Source: Desulfobacteraceae bacterium
Lineage (GTDB): Bacteria; Desulfobacterota; Desulfobacteria; Desulfobacterales; Desulfobacteraceae
NCBI GenBank assembly: GCA_022712835.1
Contig: JAFLJU010000423.1
Location: 1 to 6,011 of the forward strand
Direction: 5' to 3'
DNA: 6,011 bases
The notes below the pieces were generated by a model, which worked only from the letters and a program-made list of their open reading frames with translations, was not told the DNA's origin and searched no databases. A program made the position numbers and the translations under genes. This document shows positions 1 through 5,995 of this stretch, piece after piece. Each line of letters begins with the position of its first letter. The first letter of the stretch is position 1.

Positions 1-827
1 TCTTCTGGGCATCGGCATTTGTGGGAATCCGTCATGCGGTTCTTGGGTATCACCCGTTTGAGCTGGCGTTATTTAGATATCTCGTTGCATCAATGACCCT
101 AGCTGTCTTCGCATTTATTCAAAAAATTCGGTTGCCGGAAACCCGGGATCTGGGTCGTTTGTTTATCACCGGCGTTATCGGGATATCTGTTTACAATGTG
201 GCCTTGAACTATGGAGAACTCACCACCACTGCCGGAGAAGCTTGCTTTATCGTAAATCTGGCCCCTTTATTTACAGCTTTAATGGGCTTTTATCTTCTCA
301 AAGAAAAAATCAGGTTCCATTTCGGGGTTGGTTTGGTTATCAGTTTTTTGGGGGTGTCAATTATCGCTTTCTCATTTTCAAATGGAATTGCCTTTAAACA
401 AGGATCCCTATTTATTCTAATGGCAGCCATTGCTCAATCCCTTTACTTTGTTTTGCAAAAACCACTGCTAAAAAAATATACGCCCATGGAAGTTACCTGC
501 TATTGTTTGTGGAGCGGCACCATTGCACTTTTCCCATTTGGGTATAGTTTTTTTGGGAAGATAATTCACGTGGATCTGCAATATTCGCTTTGTGCCATAT
601 ATTTGGGAATTTTCCCGGCGGCCACAGCCTATTTGTGTTGGGCGGTTGTATTAAAAAATATCGATGCGTCAAAGGCGGCCTTGTTTTTATATATAGTTCC
701 CATCATCGTCATCCTTATCGGATGGGTCTGGCTGGATGAACTTCCCTCAACCATTTCCATCATTGGCGGATCAGTTGCCATGGCAGGTGTTGTGTATGCC
801 AATAAAAATAAAGCATCACTAATATAA
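1..827 (+). CDS. EamA/DMT-family transporter, 5'-truncated by window edge
   Basis: This is a multi-pass inner-membrane protein of the drug/metabolite transporter (EamA) superfamily, whose members mostly export small metabolites or amino acids; the substrate cannot be told. The reading frame is open to the left edge (first full codon at 3) and reads FWASAFVGIRHA there, the conserved end of EamA helix 1, so the GTG at 21 is internal and only about 10-20 residues should be missing. The remaining ~274 residues are very hydrophobic and show the two-fold EamA repeat. Repeat one contains GELTTTAGEACFIVNLAPLF and ends in LLKEKI. Repeat two begins near GSLFILMAAIAQSLYF and contains DASKAALFLYIVPI and WLDELPS. 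These Pro-containing helices followed by an acidic E-K/E-L turn are typical of the family, and about ten helices are expected for the full protein. The flavin reductase gene starts 25 bp downstream with no terminator between, suggesting one transcript. The family call is secure. Confidence 0.93.
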   Translation, partial: FWASAFVGIRHAVLGYHPFELALFRYLVASMTLAVFAFIQKIRLPETRDLGRLFITGVIGISVYNVALNYGELTTTAGEACFIVNLAPLFTALMGFYLLKEKIRFHFGVGLVISFLGVSIIAFSFSNGIAFKQGSLFILMAAIAQSLYFVLQKPLLKKYTPMEVTCYCLWSGTIALFPFGYSFFGKIIHVDLQYSLCAIYLGIFPAATAYLCWAVVLKNIDASKAALFLYIVPIIVILIGWVWLDELPSTISIIGGSVAMAGVVYANKNKASLI

Positions 828-852
828 ATTTTAAACCAATGAGAGGCATATT

Positions 853-1434
853 ATGAAAAAACAATTAGGCCCTTCCGATGCAATTTTTCCTGTACCGGCG
901 GCATTAATCGTAAGTGGCATAAAAGAAAAAGCCAATATTATTACATTGGCATGGATCGGTGTTGCAAGTTCAACGCCACCAACCATCGGTATTTCAGTGA
1001 GAAAACAACGGTATACCTTAGAACTGATTAGAAAGACAGGAGAGTTCTCCGTGAACTTTCCCGGTGCATCCTTATATAAGCAGGTTGATTATTGCGGTAT
1101 GACCACCGGTCGGAAAACAGATAAATTTAAAGAGGCCCAATTAACGCCCATTGAATCTAAAAAAATAAAACCTCCCATCATAAAGGAGTGCCCCTATAAT
1201 ATTGAATGTCGTGTTTCCAAGGAAATAATCATTGGTGATTATCTCCATATTTTAGGGGAGGTTCTTGAATCCCATGTTGATCTGGACAAGGCAGACATTT
1301 CAAAACGGGCAGGCTTTGATATGTCAAAAATAGATCCCCTTGTCTATTTTGCACAAGCCCGGGAATATTGGTGTGTGGGCGAAAAATTAGGGGATAGTTA
1401 TAGTGTCGGAAACCAGATCAAAAAAAAGAGTTAA
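853..1434 (+). CDS. Flavin reductase-like, FMN-binding split-barrel protein
   Basis: This is a 193-aa cytosolic flavin reductase-like domain protein. Such proteins bind FMN and either reduce flavin with NAD(P)H or act as FMN electron carriers; several homologues in anaerobes are flavoredoxin-like. Visible family signatures are SVRKQRYTLELI (residues 48-59), TGEFSVNFP (62-70), the DYCGMTTGRKTDKF segment (79-92, the conserved D-x-x-G-x-x-x-G-R-x-x-DKF), and the C-terminal DPLVYFAQAREYW (161-173) followed by VGEKLG. The length is normal for a single-domain member. The ATG at 853 is supported by GAGAGG at 841-846, six bases upstream. It follows the EamA gene by 25 bp, so co-expression is likely, though a functional link between exporter and flavoprotein is only inference. 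The last residues are lysine-rich (IKKKS) and encoded by an A-rich run. I cannot separate a true flavin reductase from a flavoredoxin by eye. Confidence 0.92.
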   Translation: MKKQLGPSDAIFPVPAALIVSGIKEKANIITLAWIGVASSTPPTIGISVRKQRYTLELIRKTGEFSVNFPGASLYKQVDYCGMTTGRKTDKFKEAQLTPIESKKIKPPIIKECPYNIECRVSKEIIIGDYLHILGEVLESHVDLDKADISKRAGFDMSKIDPLVYFAQAREYWCVGEKLGDSYSVGNQIKKKS

Positions 1435-1496
1435 AAAAAACATATGTCGGCTGTTGAATTTGCAACCCCCCGGATAAAGATCGGATATATATCGGA
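1435..1496. other. Convergent intergenic junction with 11-bp spaced CGGAT repeats
   Basis: This 62-bp gap separates the 3' ends of the flavin reductase (+) and ferredoxin-domain (-) genes. CGGAT occurs three times at exactly 11-bp spacing (starting at 1471, 1482 and 1493), the last running into the ferredoxin stop codon. Poly-A runs at about 1420-1427 and 1433-1440 would be poly-U in a minus-strand transcript leaving the ferredoxin gene, as in an intrinsic terminator. The only hairpin I find nearby is weak (GTTG/CAAC, 1452-1465), so I do not call a terminator. Confidence 0.4.
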
Positions 1497-2156
1497 TCAG
1501 ATTCTTGGCTTCATTTGAATGGCATTGGCCGGACAGGTGGTGATACAAAGTCCGCACCCATAACACAGATTTCCCTGGTAAGAGAGGGTGTCCGCCGAAA
1601 ATTTTCTGGCATCAAATTGGCAACGGTCAACACAGGCTCCGCAGTGGAGGCAAAGATCGGGATCATCCTGGGCGATGAAGTCGGCATGCATGAGAATGTA
1701 TCGTTTCCCATAGGAGAGGACCAGCTGGAGATCGTGGCAGCAGCAGGAACAACAGGAACACAGGGCAAAGACTTCATGGTCTGGTTTGTACAGGGTCATG
1801 TGGACAAGTCCTGACTTGTTTGCCTGTTTTAAACTTTCCCGGGCCTGGTCAAGACTTACTTTCCGGGACAACCCCTTTTCAATCCATTGTTCCCCGGAGC
1901 GGTTGAGTATAAAACAGACCTCCAGGGGGTTGTCGCAGTTTTTATATTTTTGCCGGCAGGTGCAGTTTGCAAGGGTAATGCAGTCGGCATTTGCCAATAT
2001 CTGTTCGGCCTGGTTTGTAGGCAGCACATGCTTGATATTTTCAAGGGATTCTTTCACCGGTATCACCCGGGAAGAATGGGCAATGGTTTTTTCGTCCAGC
2101 CATTTGTCATATTTATTGATATAGGATGTCAAATTGGTGTCCATTCTTATCCACAT
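1497..2156 (-). CDS. Cysteine-rich 4Fe-4S dicluster ferredoxin-domain protein
   Basis: This 219-aa soluble iron-sulfur protein has 19 cysteines in three blocks. The C-terminus (about 165-215) is a bacterial two-cluster ferredoxin domain: C169-C172-C175-C179 and C198-C201-C204-C208-Pro, which should hold two [4Fe-4S] clusters. Before it are two less common arrays: C65-x-C67-R-x6-C74-x6-C81 (with NCDNPLEVC) and a dense C133-S-C-C-S-C-C-C140-H. This layout matches proteins usually annotated only as 4Fe-4S binding proteins in anaerobic bacteria; I know no established reaction for them. The N-terminal arrays may bind a further cluster or another metal (inference). There is no signal peptide or membrane helix. 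The start is uncertain: ATG at 2156 has no clear ribosome-binding site, ATG at 2144 (residue 5) is equally possible, and an in-frame stop lies at 2178-2180. It lies downstream of the AhpD-like gene across 217 bp, so co-transcription is possible but not shown. Confidence 0.9.
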   Translation of the reverse strand: MWIRMDTNLTSYINKYDKWLDEKTIAHSSRVIPVKESLENIKHVLPTNQAEQILANADCITLANCTCRQKYKNCDNPLEVCFILNRSGEQWIEKGLSRKVSLDQARESLKQANKSGLVHMTLYKPDHEVFALCSCCSCCCHDLQLVLSYGKRYILMHADFIAQDDPDLCLHCGACVDRCQFDARKFSADTLSYQGNLCYGCGLCITTCPANAIQMKPRI

Positions 2157-2258
2157 ACCGGATTTACGGTGCCGGTGTCAAGGAGTGAAATAGCGGCGAC
2201 GTTTTGTTTTAAAACGGCAAAACGATCCAGTGCTTTGGGGATAGGGTCAGGGTTTTAA

Positions 2259-2274
2259 GAAGTCCGGAGACTTC
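2259..2274. repeat. Perfect inverted repeat (6-bp arms, 4-bp loop)
   Basis: GAAGTC and GACTTC flank a CGGA spacer, giving a perfect short stem-loop on either strand. It lies in the 217-bp non-coding gap (2157-2373) between the two minus-strand genes. No T-run follows on the minus strand, so it is not a standard terminator for the AhpD-like gene; it could be an operator, a processing site or chance. The gap also holds an A/T palindrome GTTTTAAAAC (2206-2215) with further GTTTT and AAAAC copies outside it. Confidence 0.35.
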
Positions 2275-2373
2275 CACCAGCATACCGGCCTGCCACAGCA
2301 AAAAAAGGCGGATGCGACAGGCACAAATCCTAGCATGTGATTTCTTTCATGTTTTTCCAAATAGCCCGGGGTA

Positions 2374-2904
2374 TTACTCAATCCTGGGTTTAAAAACCCG
2401 CATAAATATATTGTGATCCATCATACCAACCCCCTGGGCCAGGGCATCCAGCATATCAGCATCTGTCCAACCCACTGCCCTGAGACCCTCAATATCATCT
2501 TTTGTGATTGCCTCAGGATCATCCATGGCCCGGATAACAAATGAGAGCATCCTTTGCTCATTTTCTTCTAAAAGGGATTTGGCCGGATCATCTCCCATGG
2601 CTTGAAAATCCGCTTTTGTCATCCCCATTTTCATGAGCTGCTCTTTATTGAATATTTTACAGAAGCCATAATCCAGGCGGCAAGATGCAAAATACCGGAT
2701 ATGGGCCAGAAGGGGAAAATTTAGATTGGGGTGGTTTGAATAATAGAGGTTTCGGTTGAACATGATGCTGAAATACCCGGGGCTGGCCGTCATTAATTCC
2801 ATGGGATGCGGCATGTCCACCCCCCGGTTTTTAAAAAAATCGTACCCCTTTTGTATTTCTCCCTGGCCGGTTTCAGGTGATGCGGTTTGAATCAGTGCTT
2901 TCAT
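2374..2904 (-). CDS. AhpD/carboxymuconolactone decarboxylase-like protein, degenerate active site
   Basis: This 176-aa, mostly alpha-helical cytosolic protein resembles the AhpD-like/carboxymuconolactone decarboxylase superfamily. The pattern is a hydrophobic helix (LLAHIRYFASCRLDYGFCKIF, ending near residue 85), then KEQLMKMGMTKADF, then a C-terminal helix GWTDADMLDALAQGVGMMDHN (145-165) like the family's G-(L/W)-(S/T)-D-x-E/D repeat end. Canonical AhpD peroxidases have CxxC followed by His four residues after the second Cys. If C82 is taken as the second Cys, the first position is Tyr79 and the His position is Asn86, so peroxidase/disulfide activity of the usual kind is doubtful. C75 lies seven residues before C82. 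The ATG at 2904 is supported by GGAGG at 2909-2913. The gene is divergent from a LysR regulator, which often implies control by it. The superfamily assignment is fairly sure; the activity is unknown. Confidence 0.8.
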   Translation of the reverse strand: MKALIQTASPETGQGEIQKGYDFFKNRGVDMPHPMELMTASPGYFSIMFNRNLYYSNHPNLNFPLLAHIRYFASCRLDYGFCKIFNKEQLMKMGMTKADFQAMGDDPAKSLLEENEQRMLSFVIRAMDDPEAITKDDIEGLRAVGWTDADMLDALAQGVGMMDHNIFMRVFKPRIE

Positions 2905-2908
2905 AATG

Positions 2909-2913
2909 CCTCC
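2909..2913 (-). promoter_or_regulatory. Ribosome-binding site of the AhpD-like gene
   Basis: A perfect GGAGG on the minus strand lies four bases before the ATG at 2904 and fixes this start. Confidence 0.75.
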
Positions 2914-2929
2914 GTGATAATGTTATTAT

Positions 2930-2958
2930 TTGACACAACCCTATCCTTTGATTATTAA
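2930..2958 (+). promoter_or_regulatory. Sigma-70-type promoter for the LysR-family gene
   Basis: A consensus -35 TTGACA (2930-2935) is followed after exactly 17 bp by TATTAA (2953-2958, 4 of 6 matches to TATAAT). Transcription would begin near 2965, leaving a leader of about 37 nt with AAGGA at 2991-2995 ahead of the ATG at 3002. The promoter lies in the 97-bp divergent region, so a regulator bound here could also act on the minus-strand gene. Confidence 0.6.
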
Positions 2959-2976
2959 TAAATAAAATTAATTGTT
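2951..2976. promoter_or_regulatory. Possible LysR-type operator in divergent region
   Basis: This very AT-rich stretch contains the palindrome TTATTAATAA (2952-2961), which overlaps the -10 of the regulator gene. LysR-family proteins usually bind such sites between themselves and a divergent target and repress their own gene. I found no MetR-type TGAA-N5-TTCA box. AT-richness alone could produce this palindrome. Confidence 0.25.
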
Positions 2977-3001
2977 TTTATCATATGGATAAGGATTTCT
3001 A

Positions 3002-3895
3002 ATGAACCGGCTTGAAATCAAACATTTGAGGATGCTGTGCATGATTCACCAGACCGGGAATATGACCCGGGCTGCTCAGAATCTTTATGTGACCCAGTCC
3101 GCCTTGAGCCAACAACTCAAGGATATAGAGTCCAAGCTGGGGGCGGAGCTGTTTTTCAGAACCAATAAGAAAATGGTGCTCACAAGGATCGGTAAAAACC
3201 TGTTGGAAAAGGCGAAGAAAATTCTGGATGAGATCCAGGAGGCTGAGTTGGATATTGACCGGAGTGTCAATGGGGAAACCGGAAATTTGAAAATAGGCGT
3301 CCGTTGTCTGTTCTGCTATATGTGGCTTCCCAGAGTGTTAAAACAATTTCAGGAAAGATATCCCAACGTGGATATTGACATCAGAAATGCTTTGGAACCC
3401 GAAGCAGACCTTATTTCCGAGAAAATAGATATAGCGGTTTCAGCCTCAGAGGAGATTGATCCCAGGATAGAATTTGCCCCCCTGTTTGAGGATGAAGTGG
3501 TTGTGGTGATGTCTGAACATGATTGCCACCAGACAAAACCGTCAATGGAACTTGCAGATTTTCACGGGGCAGACATTATTTCTCTTATCGAGAAATCAGC
3601 GCATTATTTTTTTGATGCCCTGCTTCGGAACAAATCTATCAAACCCCGGCGGTATATGACCATTTCTCATCCAGAAGCCATGGTTGATCTTATTGAAGCA
3701 GGCCTTGGCATTGGTATTCTGCCCCAATGGTTTGTCTCGCCTTATAAAAAAACAAAAAACCTGGTTACCTGCCCCTTAACATCCCGTGGGAAACGATTGC
3801 TATGGAAGGCCACCTGGCTCAAAAGCAGACAAATGCCAGCCTATCAGAAAGAATTTGTCCGTATCATGGCAGACCATGCCATCAATCCGGGATGA
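3002..3895 (+). CDS. LysR-family transcriptional regulator, MetR-like
   Basis: This 297-aa DNA-binding regulator has the usual LysR length and layout. The N-terminal winged helix-turn-helix (about residues 4-62) shows TGNMTRAAQNLYVTQSALSQ, then KDIESKLGAELFFR and LTRIGK. A linker helix (about 64-88) and a two-lobe effector-binding domain (about 95-290) follow. The start of the effector domain, LKIGVRCLFCYMWLPRVLKQF, resembles the same region of E. coli MetR ([21 protein letters not shown]), including both cysteines of the CxxC (C102, C105). Later MetR-like features are FAPLFEDEVVVV and AGLGIGILPQWFV. The ATG at 3002 has AAGGA at 2991-2995, six bases upstream. It is divergent from the AhpD-like gene, its most likely target by position. 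The resemblance is to the MetR branch; control of methionine genes is not supported here, as no methionine gene or MetR box is visible and the effector is unknown. Confidence 0.93.
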   Translation: MNRLEIKHLRMLCMIHQTGNMTRAAQNLYVTQSALSQQLKDIESKLGAELFFRTNKKMVLTRIGKNLLEKAKKILDEIQEAELDIDRSVNGETGNLKIGVRCLFCYMWLPRVLKQFQERYPNVDIDIRNALEPEADLISEKIDIAVSASEEIDPRIEFAPLFEDEVVVVMSEHDCHQTKPSMELADFHGADIISLIEKSAHYFFDALLRNKSIKPRRYMTISHPEAMVDLIEAGLGIGILPQWFVSPYKKTKNLVTCPLTSRGKRLLWKATWLKSRQMPAYQKEFVRIMADHAINPG

Positions 3896-3929
3896 TTTCC
3901 CCCTTATTGCTGTTTTAACGCTTTGTCTC

Positions 3930-3959
3930 TTGTGAGTGCTCCATGGTTTGTGGTAAAAT
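3930..3959 (+). promoter_or_regulatory. Candidate sigma-70-type promoter for the HDOD-phosphatase gene
   Basis: TTGTGA (3930-3935, 4 of 6) and TAAAAT (3954-3959, 5 of 6) are separated by 18 bp. Transcription would start near 3966 and give a leader of about 78 nt. That leader contains a near-tandem repeat, GAAAATCGT then GAAAAATCGT (3987-4005). No convincing terminator follows the LysR gene (only a 4-bp GGGA/TCCC stem at its end), so read-through is also possible. Confidence 0.4.
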
Positions 3960-4043
3960 CTCCCATACTCAAAAATTAGCTTCCGGGAAAATCGTGAAAA
4001 ATCGTATCTTTGAATATCCTCAAATTTGTTTGCAGGTTTGCTG

Positions 4044-5762
4044 ATGGCGGCCGGATTTTATCGGGAACTTCAGCCGGTAAATTTGCCGGTTCCCAAGGGG
4101 CAGGTGATGCAATTGATCCAGTATGCCCTCCGGGAGGATGCACAAATCGACCGACTGACCCAATTGATTCGTGTGAATCCGGCCCTCTCGGCCCAGCTTC
4201 TGGGGCTGGTTAATTCGGCATTTTTCGGATTTAGACAGCCGTTGAAAACCATTTCAGAGGCAGTGGTAGCCTTGGGGCTTGCGTCTCTTCGGAATTTGAT
4301 CTTGTGTTTTGCCGTGAAAGAAGCCCTTTCCAAAAATGAGATTCCGGGGTTTGATATTGATACATTCTGGGAAGACTCCATTCGAAGGGGGGTGGCCGCC
4401 CAGCAGCTCGGATACCTGGTAAACGGGCCGGTTGAACAGGCATTTACTGCGGGAATGCTCCAGGATATAGGCTTGCTGATCCTGTTTTCCATGGAACCTG
4501 GAAAAGTGGACCGGTGGCCTTTGCTACGATCCAACCTTCCGGTAACACGCCGTGAAATGGAAGCCGCGCTGTTCCATGCCACCCATGATCAAGTGGGGGC
4601 ATTGCTGTGCAAACAATGGAATCTGCCCAAATCCTATACCCTGGCAATCGGTCACCATCACTCGTTTTTCAATAAAAAAGAATCCAAACTATTGGGTCGG
4701 GCAGAAAAGCAGTCTGTCCTGGCGGGAATGATGCTGTTGGCGGATCTGTGCAATGCCATTTACACCTGTCACGAAAAAGCCCTTGCTCTTACAACCTTGA
4801 AAAAGACATCAAAACTGCTTTTTGATTTAACCGCAGATCAGGTTGAATCCTTGTTGTCCTTGTTGCCATGTCAAGTTGAAGAAACCTCTCGAGCATTGAA
4901 TATCAAGGTCAAGTCCCAGCTTGATTTTGAAATTATAATGGAACAGGCCAACAGAAAACTGATAGAAGACAATCTATCCTATCAGGAACTGACCTGGCAG
5001 TTGCAAACTTCTTTAAAGCAGCGGGATGAATCTGCCAGTCGGTTGGAAGCGGAGTATGATATTGCCAGGCAGATTCAGCAAAGCCTTCAGCCGGATATGG
5101 CAAAAAATCATCGGGTTGTCGCATTTAATATGCCAGTTCACCACCTGTCATGGGATTTTTACGATTATTTTCTCAAAGAGGACGGCACCATTTGTTTTTG
5201 TCTGGGAGATGTGTCCGGGAAAGGAACCTCGGCGGCATTGCTCATGGCCAAAGCAATGTCTCTTTTCAGGTGTTTGTGCAAATTGATGGAAAATATCAGT
5301 GATGTGGTTCATTTCATGAACAATGAATTCTGCGAGACCTCGGTCCGGGGGATGTTTGTTACCTTTATTGGCGGATATCTTGATCCCATAACCCAGGATC
5401 TTCACATTGTGAATCTCGGACATCTGCCGCCCGTCCTGGTGAATGAAAAAGGTATTACCAAAATTTGCGCCCAGGATCCTCCCCTGGGGGTTGTGGCCGG
5501 GGGAAGCCACCCTGTCACTGATTGTTCCCTGAAAAACAGCCGGTTATTTCTTTATACAGACGGGTTTACAGAAGGGCGGCTGAAAACAGGCACAGCAGAA
5601 ACGCTTGGTAGGCAATTGGGGGAAAAGGGATTTTTGCGGTGGCTGATTGAGTCAAGAAAATTGCCACTTGACGGGCAACTGACCTTTATCAAAGAACGCT
5701 GTAGCACCCAATTGGCACCCCCGTCCGATGACCGGACATTGATGATCCTCTCCGGCGAGTAG
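4044..5762 (+). CDS. HDOD domain - coiled coil - SpoIIE/RsbU-type PP2C phosphatase
   Basis: This 572-aa cytosolic signalling protein has three parts. An HDOD domain (about 12-215) carries NPALSAQLLGLVNSAFFG and GHHHSF (H204-H206), but the metal-binding HD is QD (140-141), as expected of non-hydrolytic HDOD domains. A coiled coil follows (about 294-345, ending ARQIQQSLQPD). The C-terminus is a PP2C-type Ser/Thr phosphatase of the SpoIIE/RsbU class (about 345-572) with metal-binding acidic motifs intact: WDFYD (D371, D374), GDVSGKG (D389), NLGHLPP, YTDG (D506) and SDDRT (D562, D563). The usual GGD before the first Asp is LSWD here. Relatives dephosphorylate STAS-domain anti-anti-sigma factors to release a sigma factor; no partner is visible. 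Start: an in-frame stop lies at 4011-4013. ATG 4044 is preferred because GCAGG (4032-4036) lies seven bases upstream; TTG 4026 would add six residues but lacks such a site. The HDOD domain presumably senses or transmits the input (inference). Confidence 0.92.
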   Translation: MAAGFYRELQPVNLPVPKGQVMQLIQYALREDAQIDRLTQLIRVNPALSAQLLGLVNSAFFGFRQPLKTISEAVVALGLASLRNLILCFAVKEALSKNEIPGFDIDTFWEDSIRRGVAAQQLGYLVNGPVEQAFTAGMLQDIGLLILFSMEPGKVDRWPLLRSNLPVTRREMEAALFHATHDQVGALLCKQWNLPKSYTLAIGHHHSFFNKKESKLLGRAEKQSVLAGMMLLADLCNAIYTCHEKALALTTLKKTSKLLFDLTADQVESLLSLLPCQVEETSRALNIKVKSQLDFEIIMEQANRKLIEDNLSYQELTWQLQTSLKQRDESASRLEAEYDIARQIQQSLQPDMAKNHRVVAFNMPVHHLSWDFYDYFLKEDGTICFCLGDVSGKGTSAALLMAKAMSLFRCLCKLMENISDVVHFMNNEFCETSVRGMFVTFIGGYLDPITQDLHIVNLGHLPPVLVNEKGITKICAQDPPLGVVAGGSHPVTDCSLKNSRLFLYTDGFTEGRLKTGTAETLGRQLGEKGFLRWLIESRKLPLDGQLTFIKERCSTQLAPPSDDRTLMILSGE

Positions 5763-5780
5763 TATGCCTGGGAACAAAAA

Positions 5781-5945
5781 ATGCGCAGAGAAATATTCAA
5801 GCTGATAAAAGGGCTGCAGGACTCGTTCTGTTTTGAATTTGTCCGGGCCAATATCTGCTGCAATATCTGCCCGATTGCTTGTAAAGTACTTTCTTTTGTC
5901 GTATCCTACCTTCTTTTGATGTATATTTTGTCGATGAGACTGTAA
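5781..5945 (+). CDS. Possible 54-aa cysteine-rich membrane microprotein
   Basis: An ATG-to-TAA frame begins 18 bp after the phosphatase stop codon. The 54-aa product has a basic amphipathic start (MRREIFKLIKGLQ), five cysteines (17, 26, 27, 30, 34) including the cluster CCNICPIAC, and a hydrophobic C-terminal stretch (about 35-50, SFVVSYLLLMYIL) that could be one membrane helix. A weak GGGA lies at 5770-5773, seven bases upstream. The cluster arises from a 12-bp direct repeat (AATATCTGC at 5850 and 5862). I do not recognise a family. The short length, weak ribosome-binding site and lack of comparison keep confidence low; it could be a chance frame in a non-coding gap. If real it would be co-transcribed with the phosphatase gene. 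Confidence 0.33.
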   Translation: MRREIFKLIKGLQDSFCFEFVRANICCNICPIACKVLSFVVSYLLLMYILSMRL

Positions 5946-5995
5946 AAATGGTAGATATCCAGGTTCGGTTTTGACAGCAGATTGGATAAACATTT

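Noticed and set aside
2145..2185. Minus-strand TTGACA just upstream of the ferredoxin gene as its promoter
   Set aside because: A -10 at normal spacing would fall on the start codon itself and matches poorly, requiring a leaderless message from ATG 2144.
1887..2258. Long plus-strand open frame (123 codons) antisense to the ferredoxin-domain gene
   Set aside because: It overlaps the 5' part of a gene with unmistakable iron-sulfur motifs, has no recognisable domain and looks like a shadow frame.
2325..2345. Minus-strand ATGAAAGAAATCACATGCTAG read as a TAG (pyrrolysine) codon gene
   Set aside because: The frame beyond the TAG is short and without recognisable features; an ordinary stop in non-coding DNA is simpler.
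2386..2399. GGGTTT-AA-AAACCC palindrome as a terminator
   Set aside because: It lies inside the last codons of the AhpD-like gene, its loop would be too small in full pairing, and no T-run follows.
3888..3920. GGGATGATTTCCC as an intrinsic terminator after the LysR gene
   Set aside because: The stem is only four base pairs and the downstream T-rich stretch is interrupted.
4010..4213. Plus-strand open frame starting with TTG, overlapping the HDOD domain start
   Set aside because: Its product is low-complexity Gly/Pro/Ser-rich with no family signature, while the overlapping frame encodes a well-conserved HDOD domain.
5652..5993. Minus-strand open frame (113 codons) across the phosphatase 3' end and downstream gap
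   Set aside because: It is largely antisense to the conserved PP2C C-terminus and shows no domain.
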